A stretch of 64,000 nt of DNA, from NCBI GenBank assembly GCA_027214255.1, contig JAPWHL010000005.1:124001-188000 (forward strand). Reading direction: 5' to 3'. Within the stretch, counting starts at the first letter, position 1; every line of letters starts with the position of its first letter. A program made the position numbers and the translations under genes. Positions 9,277-17,065 of the stretch are shown here, piece after piece. Source of the stretch: Roseovarius aestuarii (GTDB lineage: Bacteria; Pseudomonadota; Alphaproteobacteria; Rhodobacterales; Rhodobacteraceae). The notes beneath the pieces were generated by a model. It made no database searches and was not told the origin of the DNA. It was given only the letters and a program-made list of their open reading frames with translations.

Positions 9277-10185
9277 ATGATTGAACTGGGCGGCGGACCG
9301 GTAGCGGCGGATCTGATCAAAGACGTCTCCGAGGCCGGATTTATGGCCGACGTGGTCGAACTGTCTCAGACTGTGCCGGTGATCGTGGATTTCTGGGCCC
9401 CTTGGTGTGGCCCCTGCAAGACACTGGGCCCGCAACTGGAGGCCGCAGTCACAAAGGCCAAAGGCGCTGTGCGCATGGCCAAGGTGAATGTCGACGAGGC
9501 ACAAAACATCGCGGGCCAGTTGCAGGTACAATCCATCCCCACCGTCTATGCCTTTTGGAAGGGTCAGCCGATTGACGGGTTTCAGGGCGCTGTGCCACCG
9601 TCGGAAATCGACGCATTCGTGGCGCGGGTCGTCAAGGCCGCGGGTGGGGACGCTTCGGGCGGGCTGGATGACGCCATTGCCGCTGCCGAAGAAATGCTGG
9701 ATGAAGGCGCGGCCTCGGATGCGGCCCAGACCTTTGCGGCGATTCTTGAAGAAGATCCCGCCAACGCCGCTGCCTATGGCGGCATGGCGCGTGCCTATAT
9801 CGCGCTGAACGAGCTGGATCAGGCCGAAGCAATTCTGAACGGTGCCCCTGCCGAGATCAGCACCACCCCCCCGATCGAAGCGGCGCATGCGCAACTGGCG
9901 CTGGCGCGTCAGGCTGCTGACGCAGGCCCCTTGGCCGACCTGACCGCCGCCGTCGAGGCGAGCCCCGATGACCTTCAGGCGCGCTTTGACCTGGCTCTGG
10001 CACTGCAGGCGAACGGGCAGTCCGGCGAAGCGGTGGATCAGTTGCTGGAAATTTTCCGGCGCGACCGTGAATGGAATGACGACGCGGCCAAGCAGCAGTT
10101 GTTCACTATTTTCGAGGCACTCAAGCCCAACGATCCGGTGGCATTGCATGGGCGTCGTAAATTAAGCTCGATGATATTTGCCTAG
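9277..10185 (+). CDS. Thioredoxin-TPR co-chaperone (CnoX/YbbN-like)
   Basis: A 302-residue fusion of an N-terminal thioredoxin domain with a C-terminal tetratricopeptide-like region. The active-site motif WCGPC places cysteines at 44 and 47, so unlike E. coli CnoX both redox cysteines are retained. The family works as a chaperone-oxidoreductase that hands clients to GroEL or DnaK. The ATG at 9277 (MIELGGG) follows an AAGGCGAAG ribosome site and is preferred over an ATG eight codons earlier. Its TAG stop lies inside a 9-base-pair hairpin, and Lon-N and Trm112 genes follow. Confidence 0.88.
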   Translation: MIELGGGPVAADLIKDVSEAGFMADVVELSQTVPVIVDFWAPWCGPCKTLGPQLEAAVTKAKGAVRMAKVNVDEAQNIAGQLQVQSIPTVYAFWKGQPIDGFQGAVPPSEIDAFVARVVKAAGGDASGGLDDAIAAAEEMLDEGAASDAAQTFAAILEEDPANAAAYGGMARAYIALNELDQAEAILNGAPAEISTTPPIEAAHAQLALARQAADAGPLADLTAAVEASPDDLQARFDLALALQANGQSGEAVDQLLEIFRRDREWNDDAAKQQLFTIFEALKPNDPVALHGRRKLSSMIFA

Positions 10186-10203
10186 CCCGTGGTGCGGGCT
10201 AGG
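10181..10203 (+). promoter_or_regulatory. Hairpin spanning a stop codon
   Basis: CCTAGCCCG and CGGGCTAGG form a perfect 9-base-pair stem around TGGTG. The stem includes the cnoX-like stop codon and ends just before the ribosome site of the next gene. There is no T-run, so it looks like an intra-operon RNA structure and not a terminator. Confidence 0.6.
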
Positions 10204-10212
10204 TGGAAAGGC

Positions 10213-10854
10213 ATGATGAAACAGGCCGACCTTCCTGACGTGATACCACTCTTTCCTCTGGCGGGGGCGCTGTTGTTGCCGCGTGCCCGTCTGCCGCTGC
10301 ATTTGTTTGAGCCGCGCTATCTGGCGATGCTGGAGGATGCGCTGAAAACGCCGCAGCGTTTGATCGGGATGATCCAGCCGAACAAAGTGCCGGGTCGTGA
10401 CGGGCCGGGCCTGTTCTCGATTGGCTGCGCGGGGCGCGTGACCCAGTTTTCGGAAACCGAGGATGGGCGTTACATGCTGACCCTGACAGGCGTGTCACGT
10501 TTTCGTCTGGGCGAGGAAATCGAAGGGTTCACCCCCTATCGCCGCGCCCGCGTCAGTTGGGTGGGGTTTGATCAGGACATGGGCGACGAGGAAAGCGATC
10601 CGGCCTTTGAGCGCACCGAGTTTCTAAAAGGTCTGGCGCAGTTTTTTGAGGCGCAGGAGCTGGAAACCGACTGGGACAGTCTGAAAGAAGCCGATGATGA
10701 ATTGCTGATAAATTCGCTGTCGATGTTACTGGGGTTTGAACCCGAGGACAAACAGGCGTTGCTGGAGGCGCCATCGCTGTCGACCCGACGTGAGACTCTG
10801 GTGACGTTGATCCAATTTGCCCTGCGGGGCGGTGACGAGGATATGATGCAATGA
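10213..10854 (+). CDS. Lon substrate-binding-domain protein
   Basis: A stand-alone LON N-terminal (PUA-like) domain protein of 213 residues, with no AAA+ or protease domain. The typical opening [21 protein letters not shown], then [11 protein letters not shown], is present. Such proteins are thought to bind substrates or act as adaptors, but their role is not established. The ATG at 10213 follows GGAAAGG. It sits between a thioredoxin-TPR chaperone and Trm112, whose ATG overlaps its TGA. Confidence 0.87.
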   Translation: MMKQADLPDVIPLFPLAGALLLPRARLPLHLFEPRYLAMLEDALKTPQRLIGMIQPNKVPGRDGPGLFSIGCAGRVTQFSETEDGRYMLTLTGVSRFRLGEEIEGFTPYRRARVSWVGFDQDMGDEESDPAFERTEFLKGLAQFFEAQELETDWDSLKEADDELLINSLSMLLGFEPEDKQALLEAPSLSTRRETLVTLIQFALRGGDEDMMQ

Positions 10855-11030
10855 GCGAGCCTGAATTTGACCGCCGCATGTTAGAGGCGTTGATTTGCCC
10901 CCAGACCAAGGACACGCTGACCTATGACGCGGATGCTCAAGAGCTGATCAGCCGTCGCGCCGGTCTGGCGTTTCCGATCCGCAGCGGGATACCGATCCTT
11001 CTGGTGGATGAGGCGCGCCGGCTGGGGTGA
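10851..11030 (+). CDS. Trm112 family protein
   Basis: A 59-residue protein reading [18 protein letters not shown] and ending in [13 protein letters not shown], the pattern of the small Trm112/UPF0434 (YcaR-like) family. Members bind and stabilise methyltransferases or serve as small zinc-ribbon partners; here only one cysteine remains (ICPQT), so zinc binding is doubtful. It starts inside the stop of the Lon-N gene (ATGA). Confidence 0.85.
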   Translation: MSEPEFDRRMLEALICPQTKDTLTYDADAQELISRRAGLAFPIRSGIPILLVDEARRLG

Positions 11031-11105
11031 AGGAGCCGGCCCGAAGCAATGCGCCCCCAGGGCATACATTCTGGCGATGGTGCGCCTGATGCAGGTGCGG
11101 TGCAT

Positions 11106-11126
11106 GAGGTATTTTTAGAAAGATGA
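11106..11126 (-). repeat. Diverged relative of the 3'-end element
   Basis: On the minus strand this reads TTTCTAAAAATACCTCA, sharing TAAAAATACC with the element seen at 36413. It sits just past the 3' end of the crotonase gene, in that gene's sense. The match is partial. Confidence 0.35.
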
Positions 11127-11134
11127 AAGCAGGG

Positions 11135-11755
11135 TCAGGGGATTAAGGCCTTGATGCCTGCGGCGTGTTCGGCCGTGGCGGCGAGGGAGTCGGCGGCCAG
11201 CGCGTGGGCTGTGTCGATCAGGCTGTCGGGATTGGCCAGCGTGTCGAACAGGCCCCACGCATGGGCTGTATCGGTGTCGATCTTTTGTCCGGCCATGAGG
11301 ATCAGTTTGCTGCGTGCGGGGCCAATCAGGGCGACCATGCGGGCCGGGTCCGAAGGTTGTGGCAGGAACCCGAGTTTCATCACCGGATAAAAAATCTTGG
11401 TGCCGGGCACCGCGATTCGCAGATCGCAGGCCAGAACCATGCCAATCGAGCCGCCGGCGACGGTGCCGTTCAAGGCGGCAATGGTCAGGCAGGGCAGGGC
11501 GGCCAATGCGCCGGACAACCGTTCCCACAGCGGGCTTTGGGCCAGACCGGCACGGGCGGCGTCCAGATCCGCCCCGGCAGAAAAGACGCGCCCGACGCCC
11601 GTCAGGATCAGGACGCGGGGCGGTGTGGGCGCGGCCGTTGCGGCCTCGGCCATTTCCGCAAGGTCAGTCAGCATTTCCTTGGTCAGGGAGTTCGCCTTGT
11701 CGGGGCGGTCGATGGTGATGGTCCAGATGCCGTCCTGTTTGTCCAATGTGATCAT
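11135..11755 (-). CDS. Enoyl-CoA hydratase/isomerase (crotonase) family protein lacking both catalytic glutamates
   Basis: A 206-residue crotonase-fold protein, short for the family (usually about 255-260). The oxyanion-hole segments FSAGADL (58-64) and AGGSIG (100-105) are present. The two glutamates that hydrate enoyl-CoA in true hydratases align with Gly105 and Val125, so simple hydratase activity is unlikely. It may be a CoA isomerase, hydrolase or inactive homologue. Its ATG overlaps the stop of the upstream SDR gene (ATGA), so the two are co-translated. Confidence 0.8.
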   Translation of the reverse strand: MITLDKQDGIWTITIDRPDKANSLTKEMLTDLAEMAEAATAAPTPPRVLILTGVGRVFSAGADLDAARAGLAQSPLWERLSGALAALPCLTIAALNGTVAGGSIGMVLACDLRIAVPGTKIFYPVMKLGFLPQPSDPARMVALIGPARSKLILMAGQKIDTDTAHAWGLFDTLANPDSLIDTAHALAADSLAATAEHAAGIKALIP

Positions 11756-12495
11756 GTCAAACCTACCTTTTTACGAAGTTCTAAGTCGCGCAGCGACAGT
11801 TCCTGTCCCAAACAAGGGTCGGCCTGAGCAGAGCACATCCACAATAGGGCGCGTGCCGGCCAATCGGGTGGAATGTGGTCACTCCAGTCCAGTTGGCTGA
11901 CAGGGTTTATACCACTGGCCCTGATATCATGCTGCATCTGGGTGGCGACGGTGCCCGGGGACAGGCCCATGGCGCGCAGGCCATATGCGGCACCTTCCAG
12001 ATGTGCGCTTGCGGTCAGCATGGCCGCCCCGGCCTTGGAGGCGCAATAATGGCTCCAGCCGTCCAGAGCGCGGTGTGCCGCCCCTGATGATACCGTCAGG
12101 ATGGTGCCGCCGCCTTGGGTCTGCATCACGGGCATGGCCGCGCGCAACCCGTGATAGACGCCCTTGAGATTGATATCGATGGCCTGACCCCATGCGGTGG
12201 GGTCGGAGGTGGCCAGCGGTGCGATGGGGGCAATCACGCCGGCATTGTTGATCAGAACGTCCAGCCGGCCGAAGGCGGTGACGGCGGTTTGCACGGCCGC
12301 GGCCATGTCATCAAAGTTGGCCACGTCTCCGGTCACGGCGCAGGCGCGATCCCCTATGGCATCGGCCAGCGTGTTAATGGCGTTGCTGTTGCGCGCCATA
12401 AGGACGACAGACGCCCCGGCGTCGGCAAATATCCGCGCAGTTTCCGCCCCGATTCCGCGGCTTGCCCCGGTGATTATAACGCTTTTGCCGTACAT
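11752..12495 (-). CDS. Short-chain dehydrogenase/reductase
   Basis: A classical SDR of 247 residues using NAD(P)H. It has the cofactor motif GASRGIG near residue 10, NNAG in the middle, and the catalytic Ser with YCASK (Tyr-x-x-x-Lys). The start at 12495 (MYGKSVIITG) is favoured over a longer frame reaching 12588 because it begins right at the Rossmann strand. It is the first gene of a two-gene operon with the crotonase-family gene, which hints at action on a CoA ester or fatty-acyl substrate; the substrate is not readable. Confidence 0.87.
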   Translation of the reverse strand: MYGKSVIITGASRGIGAETARIFADAGASVVLMARNSNAINTLADAIGDRACAVTGDVANFDDMAAAVQTAVTAFGRLDVLINNAGVIAPIAPLATSDPTAWGQAIDINLKGVYHGLRAAMPVMQTQGGGTILTVSSGAAHRALDGWSHYCASKAGAAMLTASAHLEGAAYGLRAMGLSPGTVATQMQHDIRASGINPVSQLDWSDHIPPDWPARALLWMCSAQADPCLGQELSLRDLELRKKVGLT

Positions 12496-12600
12496 GGTGG
12501 ATTCTGATACCTTCCTTTTCACGTCTATATGCCTATCTTTCACCCGTGGGCAGGTCCAGTGCGAAGGCCACTTGACCCCCCCACGCATAGGAATAATGCT

Positions 12601-14151
12601 ATGCGCGAATTGAAAAAGAAGGGGTTCACTGTGAACACGCTTAAACCCGCAGGGCTGATGCTGACTGCGACAAGTTTTTTAATGACGACCGGGGCCGCTT
12701 TGGCCGATGTGACGCCCGCCGACGTTTGGAGCGACTGGCGCGGGTACATGGCCGATTTTGGCTATAGTGTGACGGCTGACGAGTCTCTGTCGGGCAATGA
12801 TTTGACCGTTCGCAATCTGGTTCTGGGTATTCCCATGGCCGAACTGGAGGGCGACGTTACGATGACGCTGCCCGAAATCCAGTTCAGCGACAATGGCGAT
12901 GGCACCGTGTCTATCTCTATGCCTGAGGTGATGCCGATCTCGGTGAATGTGTCCGGTTCGGAGCCTGTTTCGGTGGATGTTATTTATACCACCAAGGGAC
13001 TGGACGTGGATGTGTCCGGTGACATGGACGACATGACTTATGTGTACAGTGCCGCTATGATGGCAATGGAGCTGGGCGAGTTTACGGTTGATGGCGAAAC
13101 ACTCAAGCTCGGCACCGCCAAGTTTGAGATGGCTGATGTTGCCGGAAACACCCGTCAGCAAGCCGGGGCGATCCGCAAGGTAGATCAGACCGTTACGACA
13201 GGGCCTTTCAGCTATGCGATGGATTTTGCCGATCCAGACAGCACCGAAACCCGTTTTGTGCTGAATGGTGCCACCCAAAACCTGTCGATGAATGCCAAGA
13301 TGGCCATTCCCAAAGAGATGGATCCCGAGAACATGGCCGAGGGCCTTAAGGCGGGGTTTGCCATTGACGGCGGCTATACGTTTGGCCCCGGCAATATGAA
13401 CTTCAACGTGAACGACCGAGGCGAGGTGACGCAGGGCAAGACCAGCAGTCAAGGTGGTTCGTTCACTGTGGCCATGGATGAGGGGCGTCTGCTGTATGGC
13501 GTGAAGAACGATCAGGTCGACGTCGAGATCGTCTCGCCCGATCTTCCGTTCCCGATCTCTGCGCAAATGCGCGAATTGGGCTTTGAATTCCTGACACCGG
13601 TCCTTCAAAGCGACGCGGCGCAGGATTTCGGTCTGAGCATGATCTTGGGCGATTTCACCATGAGCGATATGATCTGGGGTCAGTTCGATCCGTCCGGGCA
13701 GTTGCCACGCGATCCGGCGACAATTGCGCTGGATCTTGCGGGGCAGGCGCGCCTGTTGTTTGACCTGTTTGACCCTGATCAGATGATGGCCGTTGAAAAT
13801 GGTGAAAAAGCACCGGGTGAACTGCTGGCCTTGACGATGAAAAACCTAGTCCTGCGGGTCGCTGGTGCCGAATTGACGGGCCAGGGTGATTTCACCTTTG
13901 ATAACACGGATATGAGCACTTATGACGGCATGCCCAAGCCGGTTGGCAGTATTGACCTGAGCCTGCTGGGCGGCAACGGCCTGCTGGACCGCTTGGTTGC
14001 GATGGGGCTGTTTTCGGAAGACGACGCGATGGGCATTCGTATGATGTCTGCTGCCTTTGTCAAACCCGGCGAAGGTGACGACCATATGACATCGACGCTT
14101 GAGTTCAACGAACAGGGTCATGTTCTGGCCAACGGACAGCGTTTGAAATAA
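12601..14151 (+). CDS. DUF2125-like secreted protein
   Basis: A 516-residue exported protein. Residues 1-35 form a signal peptide (basic start, hydrophobic core, cleavage after GAALA), and the mature part begins DVTPADVWSDW, as in DUF2125 proteins of Rhodobacteraceae. The body is rich in beta-strand-like repeats with Asp, Met and Gly. A GTG at 12631 with a GAAGGGG ribosome site is an alternative start giving a shorter signal peptide. The function is unknown. A strong terminator hairpin follows the gene. Confidence 0.8.
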   Translation: MRELKKKGFTVNTLKPAGLMLTATSFLMTTGAALADVTPADVWSDWRGYMADFGYSVTADESLSGNDLTVRNLVLGIPMAELEGDVTMTLPEIQFSDNGDGTVSISMPEVMPISVNVSGSEPVSVDVIYTTKGLDVDVSGDMDDMTYVYSAAMMAMELGEFTVDGETLKLGTAKFEMADVAGNTRQQAGAIRKVDQTVTTGPFSYAMDFADPDSTETRFVLNGATQNLSMNAKMAIPKEMDPENMAEGLKAGFAIDGGYTFGPGNMNFNVNDRGEVTQGKTSSQGGSFTVAMDEGRLLYGVKNDQVDVEIVSPDLPFPISAQMRELGFEFLTPVLQSDAAQDFGLSMILGDFTMSDMIWGQFDPSGQLPRDPATIALDLAGQARLLFDLFDPDQMMAVENGEKAPGELLALTMKNLVLRVAGAELTGQGDFTFDNTDMSTYDGMPKPVGSIDLSLLGGNGLLDRLVAMGLFSEDDAMGIRMMSAAFVKPGEGDDHMTSTLEFNEQGHVLANGQRLK

Positions 14152-14191
14152 CGCACCCCCAGCCGGAAATCGGTGAAAGGTGATTTGTGTC

Positions 14192-14223
14192 GGGCCGCAG
14201 GGGGTAACCCTTGCGGCCCTTTG
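14192..14223 (+). terminator. Rho-independent terminator after the DUF2125 gene
   Basis: GGGCCGCAGGGG pairs with CCCTTGCGGCCC around a GTAA loop (12 pairs, one G-U), followed directly by TTTGC. It lies 40 bases past the DUF2125-like stop and argues against any pmbA start upstream of 14306. Confidence 0.8.
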
Positions 14224-14305
14224 CATTGCGACAGCGGGTCGCGGTGCTTGCACCGGGAGGGCGTGCGGTCTACCTCAGGGGAGAAACAACGAAGGGGCAG
14301 TGACG

Positions 14306-15664
14306 ATGCAGGATCAGAAAACCGGGGCGCATGGCGATCTGGCAGAGGCATTGTTGCGCGCGGCAAAACGTGCCGGTGCGGATGGGGCCGATGCGATGGT
14401 GGCCAGTGGCACCAGTCAGGTGATTGACGTGCGCGGAGGTGTTCTGGAGCAAGCCGAACGATCTGAAGGGCTGGATGTTGGGCTGCGCGTTCTTGTGGGA
14501 CGACGGCAGGCCAACGTGTCGTCGTCGGATGCGCGCCCTGAAACGCTGGATATTCTGGCCGAACGGGCGGTGGCCATGGCGCGCGAAGCCCCGGAAGACC
14601 CTTACGCGGGTTTGGCAGACCCCGATCAATTGGCGCGGAATTGGGATATTGCGGCGCTTGACCTGTCCGACCCCACGCCCGAGCCGGACCCGGCCGAATT
14701 GCAACGTCGCGCGGCCAGCGCCGAGGCCGCCGCGTTGGCGGTGGATGGCGTCGAGCAGGTTCAGGCCGCAACCGCCGGCTATCAGGCGCAGCATGTGTGG
14801 ATGGCGGCCAGCAACGGCTTTGCCGCCGATCACACGCGTACTGACTGGTACGTGTCCTGTGCCGCCATCGCCGGGACGGGCGCGGGAATGGAGCGTGACA
14901 GCGATGGCGACGCCCGCATTCATGACGCCGATTTGCGCAGCGCCGATGAAATTGGCGCGCGTGCAGGCCGTCGTGCGGTTGAACGTCTGGGCGCGCGCAA
15001 GCCACCCACCGGGGCCTATCCGGTGCTCTTTGACGAACGAATCTCGACCTCGCTGATTGGCCATCTCTTGAGTGCTGCAAACGGCGCTGCCGTGGCACGC
15101 GGGGCGACGTGGTTGCGTGACAAGCTGGGCGAGCAGGTGTTGCCGTCGGGGCTGAGCGTTTTGGAAGACCCGCACCGCCCGCGCGTTGCCGGATCACGCC
15201 CCTATGACGGAGAAGGCTTGCCGACGCACCGCCGCGCCATTGTTGAGGATGGAGTATTGACCGGCTGGATTCTGGATTTGGCCAGCGCCCGCCAACTGGG
15301 CATGGCTTCGACCGGAAATGCCCGACGCGGGGTGGGCGGTACGCCCCGGCCCGGAACGTGGAACATCGCGCTGACCCAAGGCGATCACAGCCGCGACGAC
15401 CTGCTGTCTGACATGGGCACGGGGCTGTTGGTGACATCGATGATCGGCTCGACAATTAACCCCAACACAGGGGATTATTCGCGTGGGGCCTCGGGGTTTT
15501 GGGTGGAGAACGGCGAAATCACCTATCCGGTGAACGAATGCACCATCGCGGGCAACCTGCATGACATGTTGATGCGCCTGACGCCCGCCAATGACGCACG
15601 CGCCTATCTAAGTTCGGTCGTGCCGTCGCTTTTGGTCGAAGGGATGACCCTTGCCGGCAACTGA
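14306..15664 (+). CDS. pmbA: TldD/PmbA family metalloprotease homologue
   Basis: The 452-residue PmbA/TldE-type subunit of the TldD-TldE protease, which trims small peptides such as microcin precursors and CcdA antitoxin. It carries the family's long conserved C-terminal half (for example NTGDYSRGASGFWVENGEI). TldD provides the metal-bound active site and PmbA is the partner; no tldD gene lies in the window. The ATG at 14306 has a GAAGGGG ribosome site. Its 3' end overlaps the start of the next gene by 14 bases. Confidence 0.88.
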   Translation: MQDQKTGAHGDLAEALLRAAKRAGADGADAMVASGTSQVIDVRGGVLEQAERSEGLDVGLRVLVGRRQANVSSSDARPETLDILAERAVAMAREAPEDPYAGLADPDQLARNWDIAALDLSDPTPEPDPAELQRRAASAEAAALAVDGVEQVQAATAGYQAQHVWMAASNGFAADHTRTDWYVSCAAIAGTGAGMERDSDGDARIHDADLRSADEIGARAGRRAVERLGARKPPTGAYPVLFDERISTSLIGHLLSAANGAAVARGATWLRDKLGEQVLPSGLSVLEDPHRPRVAGSRPYDGEGLPTHRRAIVEDGVLTGWILDLASARQLGMASTGNARRGVGGTPRPGTWNIALTQGDHSRDDLLSDMGTGLLVTSMIGSTINPNTGDYSRGASGFWVENGEITYPVNECTIAGNLHDMLMRLTPANDARAYLSSVVPSLLVEGMTLAGN

Positions 15665-16424
15665 TCTGCCCCTGCTGATTGAAGCAGCCCGCGCGGCGGG
15701 TGTGATTGCGTGCGGATTTACTGGCGCGACGGCGCGCCGTTGGGACAAGGCGGATGGTGCAGGCCCAGTAACCGAGGCCGATCTGGCGGTCAATGACGCG
15801 CTGGAAGCGCATTTGCGCGGAGCGCGGGTTGATTATGGCTGGTTGAGTGAGGAAAGCGCGGATGACCCCGAGCGCTTGCACGCGGCACGGACGTTCATCG
15901 TCGACCCGATTGACGGCACCCGTAGTTTTATCGAGGGCAGCCGCGCCTGGGCGCATGCATTGGCCGTTGCAGAACAGGGTGTTGTGACGGCGGCGGTGGT
16001 CTATCTGCCGATGATGGACAAGCTATATGCCGCAGCCGTGGGGCAGGGGGCGACACTGAATGGTGTGCCGATTCACGCCAGTTCTTATGCGGGCGTCGAG
16101 GGGGCGTCGTTGCTGGCGGCGCGTCCGATGATGGATCCGGTCCATTGGCGCGGTGCGGTGCCATCGTTTAAACGCGCGCACCGCCCGTCGCTGGCCTATC
16201 GGTTGTCACTGGTGGCAGAGGGGCGGTTTGATGCGATGCTGACCCTGCGCCGGACATGGGAATGGGATGTGGCGGCGGGGGATTTGATCCTGCGCGAGGC
16301 TGGGGCGCTGACCTCGGATCGGCGCGGGGGCCGGTTACGCTTTAATAATGCGGTGCCCCAGGTGGATGGAATGGTTGCTGCCAATCCAAAACTGCATGGC
16401 GCGTTAACGGGATCGCTGGCGTAA
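15651..16424 (+). CDS. Inositol monophosphatase family phosphatase (CysQ-like)
   Basis: A magnesium-dependent, lithium-sensitive phosphatase fold of 257 residues. Metal-binding motifs are WLSEES, DPIDGTRSF and WEWDVAAGD. Members dephosphorylate inositol phosphate, 3'-phosphoadenosine-5'-phosphate or sugar phosphates; this one looks closer to CysQ/HisN-type members than to SuhB, but the substrate is not certain. It begins with TTG inside the pmbA 3' end. Its stop lies in a perfect palindrome that probably terminates transcription. Confidence 0.82.
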   Translation: MPATDLPLLIEAARAAGVIACGFTGATARRWDKADGAGPVTEADLAVNDALEAHLRGARVDYGWLSEESADDPERLHAARTFIVDPIDGTRSFIEGSRAWAHALAVAEQGVVTAAVVYLPMMDKLYAAAVGQGATLNGVPIHASSYAGVEGASLLAARPMMDPVHWRGAVPSFKRAHRPSLAYRLSLVAEGRFDAMLTLRRTWEWDVAAGDLILREAGALTSDRRGGRLRFNNAVPQVDGMVAANPKLHGALTGSLA

Positions 16425-16446
16425 GGTGCGCTTAAGCGCACCTTAC
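16421..16446. terminator. Perfect 26-base palindrome at a convergent gene junction
   Basis: GTAAGGTGCGCTT is followed at once by its reverse complement. It includes the TAA of the phosphatase gene and stands 14 bases before the convergent plsY stop. The structure suits a bidirectional terminator, with a TATTTTTG run some 15 bases further on. Confidence 0.65.
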
Positions 16447-16459
16447 TTGCACGGGACGA

Positions 16460-17065
16460 CTATTTTTGACCAATTTTAGGCTCAGTGCCGGCGCGCAACC
16501 GTGTAATATTCTCGCTGTGGCGCCACAGGATCAGCGCCGTCAGAACGGCGCCCAGAACAACCGCCTGACCATAGCCCAGCAGCAGCAACCATATCGTCGA
16601 ACTACAGGCTGCCACGATGGCCGACAGAGACGAGATACGGGTGATCGCCGCAGTGAGCGCCCACATGGCACAGCATACCAGCCCCGCAGGCCATGCCAGT
16701 GCCAGCATCAGCCCCAAAAATGTTGCAACACCTTTACCGCCTTTGAAACCGACCCAAACCGGAAAACAGTGCCCGACGAACGCCATTAACCCTGCCAGCT
16801 GTGCCGCATCTTCGCCCGCCAGACAGCGCGCCAACAGCACCGCAACCGCACCTTTCCCGCCATCCAGCACCAGCGTACCAAAGGCCGCGCTTTTGTTACC
16901 AGTGCGCAAGACATTCGTGGCTCCGATATTGCCCGAGCCGATATCGCGCAGATTTCCCAGACCCATTACCCGCGCCAGAATCAAACCAAACGGAACCGAT
17001 CCCAAGCCATACCCGATTAGCGCCCAGAAAATCAGAAATGCGGTAGAGGTTTCAATGGGGGGCAT
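16460..17065 (-). CDS. plsY: Glycerol-3-phosphate acyltransferase PlsY
   Basis: An inner-membrane enzyme that transfers an acyl group from acyl-phosphate to glycerol-3-phosphate, the first step of phospholipid synthesis. The 201-residue product has the three PlsY motifs: GSxxFG near the N-terminus (GLGSVPFGLI), GSGNIGATNVLR, and GHCFPVWVGFKGGKGVAT, with several membrane helices. Its ATG shares one base with the stop of the dihydroorotase-like gene (TGATG), so it is the last gene of the pyr operon. It converges with the phosphatase gene. Confidence 0.93.
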   Translation of the reverse strand: MPPIETSTAFLIFWALIGYGLGSVPFGLILARVMGLGNLRDIGSGNIGATNVLRTGNKSAAFGTLVLDGGKGAVAVLLARCLAGEDAAQLAGLMAFVGHCFPVWVGFKGGKGVATFLGLMLALAWPAGLVCCAMWALTAAITRISSLSAIVAACSSTIWLLLLGYGQAVVLGAVLTALILWRHSENITRLRAGTEPKIGQK

